Below are positions 1-8,411 of a stretch of DNA of 64,000 nucleotides, piece after piece. The notes beneath the pieces were generated by a model. That model did no database searches and had not been told where the DNA came from. It was given only the letters and a program-made list of their open reading frames with translations. Numbering within the stretch: the stretch's first letter is position 1; each line of letters opens with the position of its first letter. Made by a program: the position numbers and the translations under genes. The DNA is from Nonomuraea coxensis DSM 45129 (GTDB lineage Bacteria > Actinomycetota > Actinomycetes > Streptosporangiales > Streptosporangiaceae): NCBI RefSeq assembly GCF_019397265.1, contig NZ_CP068985.1, positions 2,150,501-2,214,500 of the forward strand, written 5' to 3'.

Positions 1-2
1 TC

Positions 3-320
3 TCGGACGTGGTCACCGAGGTCGGATCCGGGCTGAACGGCAGGCGGCCGGAACTGGCCCGGCTGCTGCGCGATGCGTCCGTTTCGGTGATCGTGGTCGA
101 GCACCGCGACCGCCTGGCCCGGTTCGGCATGGAGCATCTGTCGGCCGCACTCGAGGCGAGCGGGCGGCGCATCGTCGTGATCGACGACGCCGAGGTGGAA
201 GACGATCTGGTGCGGGACATGACCGAAGTCCTCACCTCGTTCTGCGCCCGCCTGTACGGGCGGCGCTCGGCGTCCCGCCGCGCCAAGGCCGCTCTGCGCG
301 CCGCCCGGCAGGTCGCGTGA
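3..320 (+). CDS. tnpA: IS607-type serine recombinase, C-terminal part (5' end outside window)
   Basis: The frame is open from the window edge, so this is the C-terminal part of a longer protein. The run EVGSGLNGRRPEL, the block VVEHRDRLARFG and a basic tail are typical of the IS607 serine recombinase, which moves the element through a circular intermediate. The catalytic serine and the N-terminal MerR-like DNA-binding domain would lie upstream of base 1. The stop overlaps the tnpB start (GTGA at 317-320), implying coupled translation. Whether the complete gene is intact cannot be judged. Confidence 0.85.
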   Translation, partial: SDVVTEVGSGLNGRRPELARLLRDASVSVIVVEHRDRLARFGMEHLSAALEASGRRIVVIDDAEVEDDLVRDMTEVLTSFCARLYGRRSASRRAKAALRAARQVA

Positions 321-1537
321 GCGACCGCCAGGGCTACCGAGTCGAACTGACCCCGACGCTGGAGCAGCGCGCCCGTCTCGGGCAGCACGCGGGCCTGTCG
401 CGGGTGGTGGAGAACTTCTGCCTCGAGAAGGTGAAGGCCGCGCTCGAGCAGCGAGAGGCGGAGAGGACCTACGACATCGCCGAGGAGGACCTGACTGCGA
501 TCCCGTGGTCGGCCCCCGCGCTCGAGCGGATGTGGCGCCTGGAGCACCGCGACCGCTACCCGTGGTTCACCGAAGAGGGCCTGTCCTCAAGAGTGCCGAA
601 AGAGGCATGCCGGGTCCGGGCGGCCGGGTTCAAGAACTTCTTCGACTCCAGGTCCGGGAAAAGGAAGGGCCGCAAGGTCGGCTTCCCGGACTGGCGCAAG
701 CGCAAGCACGGCTCGAGGTTCCGCTACGACGCCGGCCGCGCCCGGCCCGAGTCCCCTCGAATCATCCGCCTGCCCGGCGTCGGCAAGGTGCGCACGCTCG
801 AGGACATGTCGTGGCTCACCGGCCGGATCGCTGACGGGCGCGCCCGTGTGATCGGCTCCACCGTGAAGGAGTCTGCCGGCCGCTGGTGGGTGTCGTTCCA
901 GCTCCAGATCGACCGGGCCGACATCAACGAGCACCGCACGGTCCCGGGTGATGCGCCGGCGTGCGGGATCGACGTCGGGGTGAAGACGTTCGCCACCATC
1001 GTGGACGACGACGGCACCGTCATTGAACTGCACGCCCCCAAGCCACTCAAGGCCGCGCTGCGGAAGCTGCGCAAGGCGGGCAAGGCGGTCTCGAGGAAGA
1101 AGCCCGGCTCGAGCAACCGGGCCAAGGCGATCGAGCGGCTCGCCAGAGTCCACCTTGAGGTGGCCAACCGGCGGGCCGATTTCCTGCACAAGACAACGAC
1201 GATGCTCGCGAGATCCAAGCGGGCCATAGCCATCGAAACCCTGAACGTGACCGGCATGGTCGCCAACCGGCGTCTCGCCCGTGCGATCTCCGATCTCGGG
1301 TTCGGCGAGTTCTTCCGACAGCTTGAGTACAAGACCCGCTGGTACGGCTCGAGCGTGTGGGCGGCCGACCGCTGGTTCCCGTCCTCGAGACTGTGTGGCG
1401 GTTGCGGAACCATCAACCGGGAGTTGACCCTGGCCGACCGGGTGTGGACGTGCGGGTGCGGACTCGTCCACGACCGGGACGTCAACGCCGCCCGCAACCT
1501 GCTCGAGGCGATGAACCTCGAACAGAAAGCGGCCTAG
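317..1537 (+). CDS. tnpB: TnpB RNA-guided nuclease of an IS607-type element
   Basis: The protein has 406 residues, the normal size for TnpB. The RuvC catalytic triad looks intact: Asp in CGIDVGVKTF (about residue 219), Glu in IAIETLNVTGM (about 307) and Asp in the HDRDVNAARN motif (about 388). The C-terminal zinc ribbon has CGGC followed by a shortened CGC pair just before HDRD. An OrfB-type helix-turn-helix region is at the N terminus. TnpB proteins are guide-RNA-directed DNA nucleases that promote retention of their transposon. The GTG start overlaps the recombinase stop. No disruption is seen, so the gene is probably functional. Confidence 0.9.
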   Translation: MSDRQGYRVELTPTLEQRARLGQHAGLSRVVENFCLEKVKAALEQREAERTYDIAEEDLTAIPWSAPALERMWRLEHRDRYPWFTEEGLSSRVPKEACRVRAAGFKNFFDSRSGKRKGRKVGFPDWRKRKHGSRFRYDAGRARPESPRIIRLPGVGKVRTLEDMSWLTGRIADGRARVIGSTVKESAGRWWVSFQLQIDRADINEHRTVPGDAPACGIDVGVKTFATIVDDDGTVIELHAPKPLKAALRKLRKAGKAVSRKKPGSSNRAKAIERLARVHLEVANRRADFLHKTTTMLARSKRAIAIETLNVTGMVANRRLARAISDLGFGEFFRQLEYKTRWYGSSVWAADRWFPSSRLCGGCGTINRELTLADRVWTCGCGLVHDRDVNAARNLLEAMNLEQKAA

Positions 1538-1540
1538 TTC

Positions 1541-1690
1541 CACGTCGCCGGGCAGTTCCCCGGAGACGCTAAACGCCTGTGGAGGCGACGTAAGACCAGG
1601 CTCCGGCCTGGCAGATGCCAGCGAATCAGGCAAGAGGATCACTGAGATTCTCCGAACGGTGACGTGCGAGGATGCCGAGGAGGCATGGGT
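1541..1690 (+). ncRNA. Candidate omega/reRNA region at the 3' end of the IS607 element
   Basis: Known TnpB elements produce a guide RNA from the tnpB 3' end to the right end of the element. Three short stem-loops follow the tnpB stop: CCGGG/CCCGG at 1548-1563, CCAGGC-TCCG-GCCTGG at 1596-1611 (perfect 6-bp stem) and ATGCC/GGCAT at 1672-1686. Position and structure fit an omega RNA, but the exact ends are not determined. The rest of the gap to rny (1691-2052) has no convincing gene. It holds small palindromes at 1828-1838 and 1837-1849 and presumably the rny promoter. Confidence 0.35.
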
Positions 1691-2052
1691 GGTGGGGGCG
1701 GTAACGGGTGATTCAGGCATAAATGGGTGATCTTGGGCTCAATGTGGAGATGCAGGCTAGTAAGACACGCTTGACGACTCGTTTGCTTGCTCGTGACCAG
1801 TTCGACGCATAACCTCGACGGCAGTGAGGAGTTACTCCGCGCAGCGCGGATTGCCATACCGGTGAGCGACGGACGAACGAGCGTGGTTGATGGAGGCGGG
1901 CGAGGTGTCGGCTGTGCGGGTCGACGCCCGGTCAGCCTTGGCTTGATATCGATCCCGGCGCCGTACGGGCTTCGCGTGGCGTGCTGGTGACCCCTCCCAT
2001 TGTCTGGGTCCGCGTTATGGGGTGTTGACGACGCGAGGAGGGCGGGGCACAC

Positions 2053-3672
2053 ATGGGGCCGCTGGTCGTGGTGCTGATGGTGGCGGTGCTCGTGCTCGCG
2101 TTCGGGATGGTCGTCGCACTGCTCGTCGTCGTGCGCCGCACGTCCGGCGCCTCACCCAAAGGGGTGGCCAGGCCGAGTCCTGAGCAGGTGCAGGCCGTGC
2201 ACGAGGAGCTCGAACAGGCGCGTGAGGAGGCGCGGGACATCCGCCAGAAGGCGGAGGTCGACGCCGAGGAGATGCTGCGCAGGTCCGAGGCGGCCGCCGA
2301 GAGCGCCGCGCGGATGCGGCAGGAGGTCGAGGCGGAGACCCGCATACTCAAGACCGAGCTCAAGGAACTGCGCGCCGACCTCGAGCGCCGCGAGGCCCGC
2401 CTGGCCGAGCGCGAGCAGCGGCTGGACGAGGAGGCCCGCCGCCAGTCCGAGCGTGACAGGAAGCTGGCGGAGACGGAGGTCGAGCTGGCGGACCGGCGCG
2501 AGGAGTTGCTCCAGGTGGAGGACGAGCGGCGGCTCATCCTGGAGCGGGTGACCGGGCTGACGGCCGAGCAGGCCAAGGCCGAGCTGGTCAAGGAGATCGA
2601 GAACCAGGCCAAGCGCGAGGCCGCGCTCATCGTGAGGGAGATCGAGAGCCAGGCCCGCAAGGAGGGCGAGAAGCGCGCCACCAAGATCGTGACGCTGGCC
2701 GTTCAGCGGGTGGCGGCCGAGCAGACGGCCGAGTCGGTGGTCAGCGTCCTGCACCTGCCCGGCGACGAGATGAAGGGCCGCATCATCGGGCGCGAGGGGC
2801 GCAACATCCGGGCCTTCGAGTCCACGACCGGCGTCAACCTCATCATCGACGACACGCCTGAGGCAGTGCTGCTGTCCTGCTTCGACCCGGTACGCCGGGA
2901 GACCGCACGCCTCACCCTGGAGAAGCTCGTCCTCGACGGGCGCATCCACCCGCAGCGCATCGAGGAGGCGCACGAGCGCAGCCGGCAGGAGGTCCAGGAC
3001 CTCTGCGCGCGGGCCGGCGAGGACGCCCTCGTCGAGCTGGGCATCACGGACATGCACCCCGAGCTGACGCTCCTGCTGGGCCAGCTCCGCTACCGCACCT
3101 CCTATGGCCAGAACGTGCTGAAGCACCTCATCGAGTCCGCGCACATCGCCGGCATCATGGCCGCCGAGCTGAAGCTGGACCAGCGGCTGGTCAAGCGGTG
3201 CGCCCTGCTGCACGACATCGGCAAGGCCCTCACGCACGAGGTCGAGGGCAGCCACGCGCTCATCGGCGCCGAGATCGCCCGCCGCTACGGCGAGGAGGAG
3301 GACGTGGTGCACGCCATCGAGGCGCACCACAACGAGGTCGAGGTGAAGACCGTCGAAGCGGTTCTCACCCAGGCGGCCGACGCGATCAGCGGCAGCCGGC
3401 CGGGCGCGCGGCGGGAGTCGCTGGAGGCGTACGTGAAGCGGCTGGAGCGGCTGGAGGAGATCGCGCAGTCGTACGAGGGCGTGGAGAAGGTGTTCGCCAT
3501 GCAGGCCGGGCGGGAGATCCGGGTCATGGTCAAGCCGGACGCCATCGACGACATCCAGGCCCAGGTGATCGCGCGGGACGTGGCCAAGCAGGTGGAGGAG
3601 GAGCTGACCTATCCCGGGCAGATCAGGATCACGGTGGTGCGGGAGTCGCGGGCGACCGAGTTCGCCCGCTGA
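2053..3672 (+). CDS. rny: Ribonuclease Y, membrane-anchored endoribonuclease
   Basis: Ribonuclease Y starts mRNA decay from the membrane. The 539-residue protein shows the family order: a hydrophobic N-terminal anchor (residues 3-27), a long charged coiled coil rich in Glu, Arg and Ala (about 40-190), a KH RNA-binding domain with [15 protein letters not shown] (about 240-290), and an HD phosphohydrolase domain with [12 protein letters not shown] (His387-Asp388). It has the usual family length. AGGAGG at 2036-2041 precedes the ATG. In related actinobacteria rny lies near recA/recX, so the IS607 element upstream may separate it from that neighbourhood. Confidence 0.95.
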   Translation: MGPLVVVLMVAVLVLAFGMVVALLVVVRRTSGASPKGVARPSPEQVQAVHEELEQAREEARDIRQKAEVDAEEMLRRSEAAAESAARMRQEVEAETRILKTELKELRADLERREARLAEREQRLDEEARRQSERDRKLAETEVELADRREELLQVEDERRLILERVTGLTAEQAKAELVKEIENQAKREAALIVREIESQARKEGEKRATKIVTLAVQRVAAEQTAESVVSVLHLPGDEMKGRIIGREGRNIRAFESTTGVNLIIDDTPEAVLLSCFDPVRRETARLTLEKLVLDGRIHPQRIEEAHERSRQEVQDLCARAGEDALVELGITDMHPELTLLLGQLRYRTSYGQNVLKHLIESAHIAGIMAAELKLDQRLVKRCALLHDIGKALTHEVEGSHALIGAEIARRYGEEEDVVHAIEAHHNEVEVKTVEAVLTQAADAISGSRPGARRESLEAYVKRLERLEEIAQSYEGVEKVFAMQAGREIRVMVKPDAIDDIQAQVIARDVAKQVEEELTYPGQIRITVVRESRATEFAR

Positions 3673-3709
3673 GCCGTCGCCGGGTCCATGCCGGTTCGGG
3701 GCGTCGGGC

Positions 3710-5671
3710 CTACGAGAAGAGCTGCTGGTAGAAGGCGAGTTCGGCGGCCAGGGCGGCGGTGCGGGTCTCGGTGCGGCGGAAGCCGTGTGACTCGCCCTCG
3801 AACGCGAGGTACGTGCACGCCACCCCGCGCTCCGACAGCGCGTCGGCGAAGGCCGCCGACTGCTCGGGCGGCACCACGGGATCGTCCAGCCCTTGCAGGA
3901 GCAGCATGGGGCAGGAGACGCCGCCCACCAGGGCGAGCGGTTCGCGTTGGGCGTAGACCGCCGGGTCGGGGCGGCCGACGAGCCATTCCACGTACCGGGA
4001 CTCGAAGTCGTGGGTGTGCGCGGCGAGCGGGCCGAGGGCGCTGACACCGTAGTAGGACACCCCGCCGGCGAAGACGTCCGAGCGGCAGCAGGCGGCCATC
4101 ACCGTCCAGCCGCCCGCGCTGCCGCCGCGTACGGCGATCCTGGCCGGGTCGGCGAGCCCTTCGGCGGCCAGCCATTCGGCGGCGGCGACGACGTCGGCCA
4201 CGTCCACCAGGCCCCACTGGCCGCGCAGGCGCTCGCGGTAGGCCCGGCCGTAGCCGGTCGAGCCGCCGTAGTTGACGTCGAGCACGCCGACGCCGCGCGT
4301 GGTGAAGAACGCCTTCTCCAGGGAGAACTCGCTGTTCGCGTGGGCGGTCGGGCCGCCGTGCACGAAGATCACGTAGGGGGGAAGGCCCTCGACGGCGGGC
4401 TCGTACGGCGGGTAGAGGTAGGCGTGCACCTCCTCGCCCCCCGGCACCCGGACGGCGCGGGGAACGGGCAGGAGAGCGGGGTCGGGCAGCCGCCCGGCGG
4501 CGGCCGGCCGCAGCAGCGTCGTGGCGCCCGCAGCACTGGCAGTGCCCGCAGCACTGGCAGTGCCCGCAGTGCCGGCAGTGCCCGCAGTGCCGGCAGTGCC
4601 CGCAGTGCCGGCAGTGCCCGCAGCGCCGGCAGTGCCGGCAGTGTCCGCAGTGCCGGTCAAGCGGGTCATGATGTCGACGGTCGCGACGGAACGAGGGGTT
4701 GTGGCGGCGTAGCCGATGCCGGTGACGGAGGTGCCGTCGGCGGTCAGCGCGGCGTCCCAGCCGCTGAAGGGCGTCTCCAAATCGGTGAGCGTGCCCGACT
4801 CGGGGTCGAGCACGCCGAGCCGCAGGTCGCCGCGCCCGTGCAGGACCGCGAGCCGGCCGTCGCCGAGCACCGCGTACGGCAGGCCGCCGAGCTGCCACGG
4901 CGCCGCCGCGAACTCCTCCTCGGCGGGACACAGGGCGCGGACGTCCTCGCCGCGCAGCGCGGTCTCGTACAGGTTCCACCAGCCGGAGGCGTCGGAGACG
5001 AGGTAGAGGTGGCCGTCGTCGCGCCAGGAGGGGGCCAGCACGGACTCGGCGGGGCCGCCCTTCACCGGCCAGGACTCGCCGGTCTCCAGGCTGGTGACGC
5101 GGACCTCGGTGCCGTCCCAGGGCATGTTGGGGTGGTCCCAGCAGACATAGGCGAGATGTCGGCCGTCGGGGGACACGGTGGGGTAGGCGTAGAAGTCGTG
5201 CCCGGTGACCCGTTCGCGAGGCTCGCCGTCGCCGTCGAGCGGGACGGTCACGATGGCCCGGCTGACCGTGCCGTCTTCGGCGTGCCGCTCGCGTACGCAC
5301 CAGACCTGCCCGTCACGGACCAGCAGGTCGGCGTAGCGGGCGCCCTCCTGGGTGAGGGGCTGCGGCTTGCCGTCGGCGCCGAGCAGGTAGAGCCGCTGGT
5401 CCTCCAGGTTGGCGAAGACGACCTCGTACGCGGGGGTGACGGCGTAGGGGCGGCCGCCGTACTCGTGGACCCTGGTGCGGGCGTTCCACGGGGGCGCGAG
5501 CAGTTCGTGGCAGGCGCCGTCGGGGGCGCGGTGGATGACCGTGGTGCGTCCGCCCTCGTCGGGGCGGTCCTCCGTCCACCACACCCGGCCGTCCCTGGCC
5601 GTCGGCCAGGCGGGGCGCGTGCCCGAAGCCGCCACGTCTCGCGTCGATATGGGGGAGGGCCAGAAAGGCAT
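3710..5671 (-). CDS. S9 family (prolyl oligopeptidase-type) peptidase
   Basis: The N-terminal half resembles the beta-propeller of S9 peptidases (repeated blade-like blocks such as VSPDGRHLAYVCW). The C-terminal half is an alpha/beta hydrolase with the nucleophile motif GGSAGGW (Ser about 517), Asp in LDDPVVP (about 597) and His in GESHGF (about 629). The enzyme should hydrolyse short peptides in the cytoplasm; no signal peptide is seen. The start is ATG 5671; a GTG at 5695 would add 8 residues. Between propeller and hydrolase lies a low-complexity Thr-Ala-Gly linker of about 44 residues encoded by an 18-bp tandem repeat. The gene is convergent with rny, 37 bases away. Confidence 0.88.
   Translation of the reverse strand: MPFWPSPISTRDVAASGTRPAWPTARDGRVWWTEDRPDEGGRTTVIHRAPDGACHELLAPPWNARTRVHEYGGRPYAVTPAYEVVFANLEDQRLYLLGADGKPQPLTQEGARYADLLVRDGQVWCVRERHAEDGTVSRAIVTVPLDGDGEPRERVTGHDFYAYPTVSPDGRHLAYVCWDHPNMPWDGTEVRVTSLETGESWPVKGGPAESVLAPSWRDDGHLYLVSDASGWWNLYETALRGEDVRALCPAEEEFAAAPWQLGGLPYAVLGDGRLAVLHGRGDLRLGVLDPESGTLTDLETPFSGWDAALTADGTSVTGIGYAATTPRSVATVDIMTRLTGTADTAGTAGAAGTAGTAGTAGTAGTAGTAGTASAAGTASAAGATTLLRPAAAGRLPDPALLPVPRAVRVPGGEEVHAYLYPPYEPAVEGLPPYVIFVHGGPTAHANSEFSLEKAFFTTRGVGVLDVNYGGSTGYGRAYRERLRGQWGLVDVADVVAAAEWLAAEGLADPARIAVRGGSAGGWTVMAACCRSDVFAGGVSYYGVSALGPLAAHTHDFESRYVEWLVGRPDPAVYAQREPLALVGGVSCPMLLLQGLDDPVVPPEQSAAFADALSERGVACTYLAFEGESHGFRRTETRTAALAAELAFYQQLFS
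4526..4657. repeat. 18-bp tandem repeat inside the S9 peptidase gene
   Basis: Six head-to-tail copies of an 18-bp unit (GCCCGCAGTGCCGGCAGT and near-identical variants) occupy 4526-4633, followed by a partial copy to 4657. The unit is a multiple of 3, so copy-number change keeps the frame. On the coding strand it encodes a Thr-Ala-Gly hexapeptide repeat. Confidence 0.95.
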
Positions 5672-5788
5672 ACCCGCATCCTGCCGGAAGATCACCGGCG
5701 GTGGTGACCGGTCCCCCTAGATCACCGGCACTTCCGGCCCCCGCCTGAGCTGCGCTCATGTTCGCTGAAGGCCCCTGGGAGGGCGGGG

Positions 5789-6636
5789 TCAGGGGCAGCC
5801 CTCGGGGGCGGGGAGGGCGGAGGGGAGGGTCAGGCCGGTGTCGCCGAACCACTTGCGCAGCAGCCGCTCGGCCGTCCCGTCACGCCACATCGCGGCGATG
5901 GCCGCGTTCACCGCCTCGCAGGTCGCGGTGTCCCCCTTCTTGATCCCGACGCCCCACCGCTCCACGCCGACGGGGTCGCCGAGCAGCCGGAACCGTCCGG
6001 GGTCGGCCGCGGCGTAACCGGCCAGCACCAGGTTCTCGGTGCTCACCGCGTCGAGTTGCCCGGCGTCGAGCTTGCGTACGCAGTCGGAGTAGTTCTCGGC
6101 GGGCACCAGGCGCGCCGGCAGGCCCAGCTTGCCGTCCGGCGGCGGGTCGACGATCCGCCGGTACGAGTTCGACCCCTTGGCCAGGCAGAGCCGCGTATCC
6201 CGGAGGTCCTGGTTGGTGCGGATCGTGGTGTTCGTGGCGAGGACCATCGTGTCCTGGGGCACCGACACGTACGGCCCGCCGAACGTCACCCTGGGCCTGC
6301 GGGCCGGGATGATCGCATAGGTGGCGAAGACGAGGTCCACGCCGCCGTTCTGGAGCATGGCCTCGCGTGCGGACGATGGCGCCTCCCGCCAGGTGATCCG
6401 CACGTCCCGGCCGGGGGCCAGCGCCCGGACGACGTATCTGGCCACGTCGACGTCGAAGCCCTGCGGTTCGCCGGTGCCGAACTTCAGCCCCAGCCCGGGC
6501 TGGTCCCACTTGGTGCCGACCGCGACCCGCCCGCCGCCCCTGATCTTGTCGACGACGGTGACGTACGAGCCGCCGGAGCCGCAGGAGACAAGGCAGGCAG
6601 CCGAACAAACGGCCAGGAAGACAGGCGCCCCCGCAT
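5789..6636 (-). CDS. Second glutamate-type substrate-binding lipoprotein, signal-peptide frame broken
   Basis: The mature region is an extracellular solute-binding protein (SBP family 3) collinear with the GluB protein at 8412-9266. It shares QPGLGLK, GFDVDVA, the GSNS block and the C-terminal EGC end. The open frame runs back to a stop at 6758-6760 and contains a lipobox (LVSC), but no in-frame ATG, GTG or TTG before codon 6443-6445, which is inside the folded domain. An ATG at 6634-6636 with a GGAGGAG ribosome site lies one base out of frame. Adding one G to the G5 run at 6628-6632 would join it to the lipoprotein signal. The gene is therefore either recently frameshifted or carries a sequencing error; the rest is intact. 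It lies downstream of gluD on the same strand. Confidence 0.7.
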
Positions 6637-6766
6637 CCCACCACCGCCCTCTCCTCCGTCCAGGAGAAGTGTGCGCGCCGGGGACCGCGGGAGGGCCGCC
6701 ACGCGAGCGGCCCTCACCGAGCCGTAACCGCTTCTTGGAGCTTTCCCGGCCAGAGGATCAAGGTCC

Positions 6767-7648
6767 TCAGAGCGTGGCGGTGGCCCCGCCCGCGCCGACC
6801 GCCGGGGGAGCCGCGACCGGGCCCGCCGCGGACGTACGGCTGCGCCGGCTGCGCCGCTCCAGCCAGTGCGCGAGAGCGCCGAGGGCCAGGTTGATCAGCA
6901 CGTAGATCAGCGCCAGCACGATCGCGCTCGGGATGAGGTTGCCGTAGTTGACCGCGAACTGCTTGAGCCCGGCGTTCAGCAGGTCCTCGTAGGCGATGAT
7001 CCAGCCGAGCGCGGTGTCCTTGAGCAGCACGACCATCTGGCTGACGATGGCCGGCATCATGGCCGTCGTCGCCTGCGGCACCAGCACGAGCCGCATGACC
7101 TGCGACTTGCGCAGCCCGATGGCGTACGCGGCCTCCGACTGGCCCTTCGGCACGGCGAGGATGCCGGCCCGGACGATCTCCGCCAGCACCGACCCGTTGT
7201 ACAGCGTCAGGCCGATGACCACGGCCCAGAACGCCGGCACGCTCATCGTGTAGCCGCTCAGCGTGGCCGGCCCGGCCTGCACGAAGAAGATGAGGATCAG
7301 CAGCGGGATGGCGCGGAAGAACTCCACGACCCCGCCGCACACCACGCGGATCACCCGGTGGTCGGAGAGCCGGCCGAGGCCGAACAGCACGCCGAAGACC
7401 ACCGCGAGCACCGCCGCGACCACCGCCGCCTGCAACGTGCCGACCAGGCCGGGCAGGATGAACCCGGTCCAGGTGTCGCCCCGCAGGAACGGCTCCCACT
7501 TGTCCGCGTCGAGCTGGCCCTTCTCGCCCAGCGTGGAGATGACCAGGTAGGCGATGAACAGCAGCACGGCGGCCGACAGCAGCGTGAGCGCGTTGTTGCG
7601 CAGCCGGGCGCGCGGGCCGGGCGCGTCGAAGAGGACGTTCGTGCTCAT
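6767..7648 (-). CDS. gluD: Glutamate ABC transporter permease
   Basis: This 293-residue integral membrane protein belongs to the HisM/GlnP-type permeases of polar amino acid importers. It has several hydrophobic segments and the EAA-loop block SEAAYAIGLRKSQVMRLVLVP. It would pair with GluC to form the channel for glutamate or a related acidic amino acid. The ATG overlaps the gluC stop by 4 bases (ATGA at 7645-7648), so translation is coupled. The C-terminal tail is basic and then Ala/Gly/Pro-rich. Confidence 0.88.
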   Translation of the reverse strand: MSTNVLFDAPGPRARLRNNALTLLSAAVLLFIAYLVISTLGEKGQLDADKWEPFLRGDTWTGFILPGLVGTLQAAVVAAVLAVVFGVLFGLGRLSDHRVIRVVCGGVVEFFRAIPLLILIFFVQAGPATLSGYTMSVPAFWAVVIGLTLYNGSVLAEIVRAGILAVPKGQSEAAYAIGLRKSQVMRLVLVPQATTAMMPAIVSQMVVLLKDTALGWIIAYEDLLNAGLKQFAVNYGNLIPSAIVLALIYVLINLALGALAHWLERRSRRSRTSAAGPVAAPPAVGAGGATATL

Positions 7649-8334
7649 CGCGCCACCGCCATGCGCTTGGCCAGCCAGCCGAACAGGAAGCCGGTGGGAA
7701 GGGTCAGGACCATGTAACCGAAGGCGAAGCCCAGGAAGATGGGGATGGTGCCGCCGTAGTCGTCGAACATCTGCTTCATCTGCGCCGCCGCGTCGAGGTA
7801 GCTCGCGACGATGACGATCGTGGTGTTCTTGGCGAGCGCGATCAGGATGCTGCCCAGCGGGGAGATGACCGTACGGAACGCCTGGGGCAGCACCACGAGC
7901 CGCAGCGTCTGCGTGAACGTCAGTCCGATCGCGCGGGCCGCCTCCGCCTGTCCCATGGACACGGTGTTGATGCCCGAGCGCAGCGCCTCGCACACGAACG
8001 TCGCGGTGTAGGCGGCCAGACCAGCCACGGCCCACCAGAAGTAGTTGGTGGTGGGGTCGCCGGAGAAGGTGAGCTGCATCGTGTCGCTGAGCCCGAGCGC
8101 GCACAGGATGAGCACGAGGGTGAGCGGGGTGTTGCGCACCACGTTGACGTACGCCGCGCCGGCCCACCGCAGGACGGGCGTCGGCGCGACCCGCATGGCC
8201 ACCAGGATCGTGCCCAGGACGAGCGCGATGACGGCGCTGGTGAGGGTGAGCCTGATGGTCGCCCAGAACCCGAGGAGGATCTTGTCGAGTTCCTGGACGA
8301 GGGGGGAGAAATCAAAAAGGGCGGAGGTGTCCAT
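7645..8334 (-). CDS. gluC: Glutamate ABC transporter permease
   Basis: The protein has 229 residues with an N-terminal amphipathic stretch, several transmembrane segments and the EAA motif AEAARAIGLTFTQTLRLVVLP that contacts the ATPase. GAGGAAAG precedes the ATG at a good distance. It is the partner of GluD in a GluABCD-type importer. It is separated from gluB by 77 bases containing a strong stem-loop, which may set a lower expression level for the permeases than for the binding protein. Confidence 0.88.
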   Translation of the reverse strand: MDTSALFDFSPLVQELDKILLGFWATIRLTLTSAVIALVLGTILVAMRVAPTPVLRWAGAAYVNVVRNTPLTLVLILCALGLSDTMQLTFSGDPTTNYFWWAVAGLAAYTATFVCEALRSGINTVSMGQAEAARAIGLTFTQTLRLVVLPQAFRTVISPLGSILIALAKNTTIVIVASYLDAAAQMKQMFDDYGGTIPIFLGFAFGYMVLTLPTGFLFGWLAKRMAVAR

Positions 8335-8354
8335 GACTTTCCTCGTCAGGGGAG

Positions 8355-8390
8355 CTCACCGGCGGGCACGCTGGCGCGCCCGCCGGTGAG
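8355..8390 (-). promoter_or_regulatory. Strong stem-loop between gluB and gluC
   Basis: A perfect 13-bp inverted repeat, CTCACCGGCGGGC (8355-8367) and GCCCGCCGGTGAG (8378-8390), with a 10-base loop lies between the gluB stop and the gluC ribosome site. No T-run follows on the transcribed strand. It is more likely an mRNA-protecting or attenuating intercistronic hairpin than a full terminator, as is common after binding-protein genes. Confidence 0.75.
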
Positions 8391-8411
8391 TGACCGGGTC
8401 TTGGACGGGGA

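Larger units (their letters stand above)
1..1700 (+). mobile_element. IS607-family transposon, left end outside the window
   Basis: A serine-recombinase gene overlaps a tnpB gene by 4 bases in the same direction. This tnpA-tnpB order is the hallmark of IS607 elements, which usually lack terminal inverted repeats. The left end lies off the window. The right end cannot be fixed by eye: about 500 non-coding bases separate tnpB from rny, and the limit of 1700 is only a guess. The gene block downstream is conserved actinobacterial housekeeping DNA, so the element is an insertion just ahead of rny. Confidence 0.75.

Noticed and set aside
1438..1480. Shortened zinc ribbon (CGC instead of CxxC) as a sign of a broken TnpB
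   Set aside because: The HDRDVNAA motif follows in frame and all RuvC residues are present; a shorter second pair may be normal for this subgroup.
587..1720. Antisense open frames over tnpB
   Set aside because: Typical shadow frames of a GC-rich gene; no motifs, no ribosome sites.
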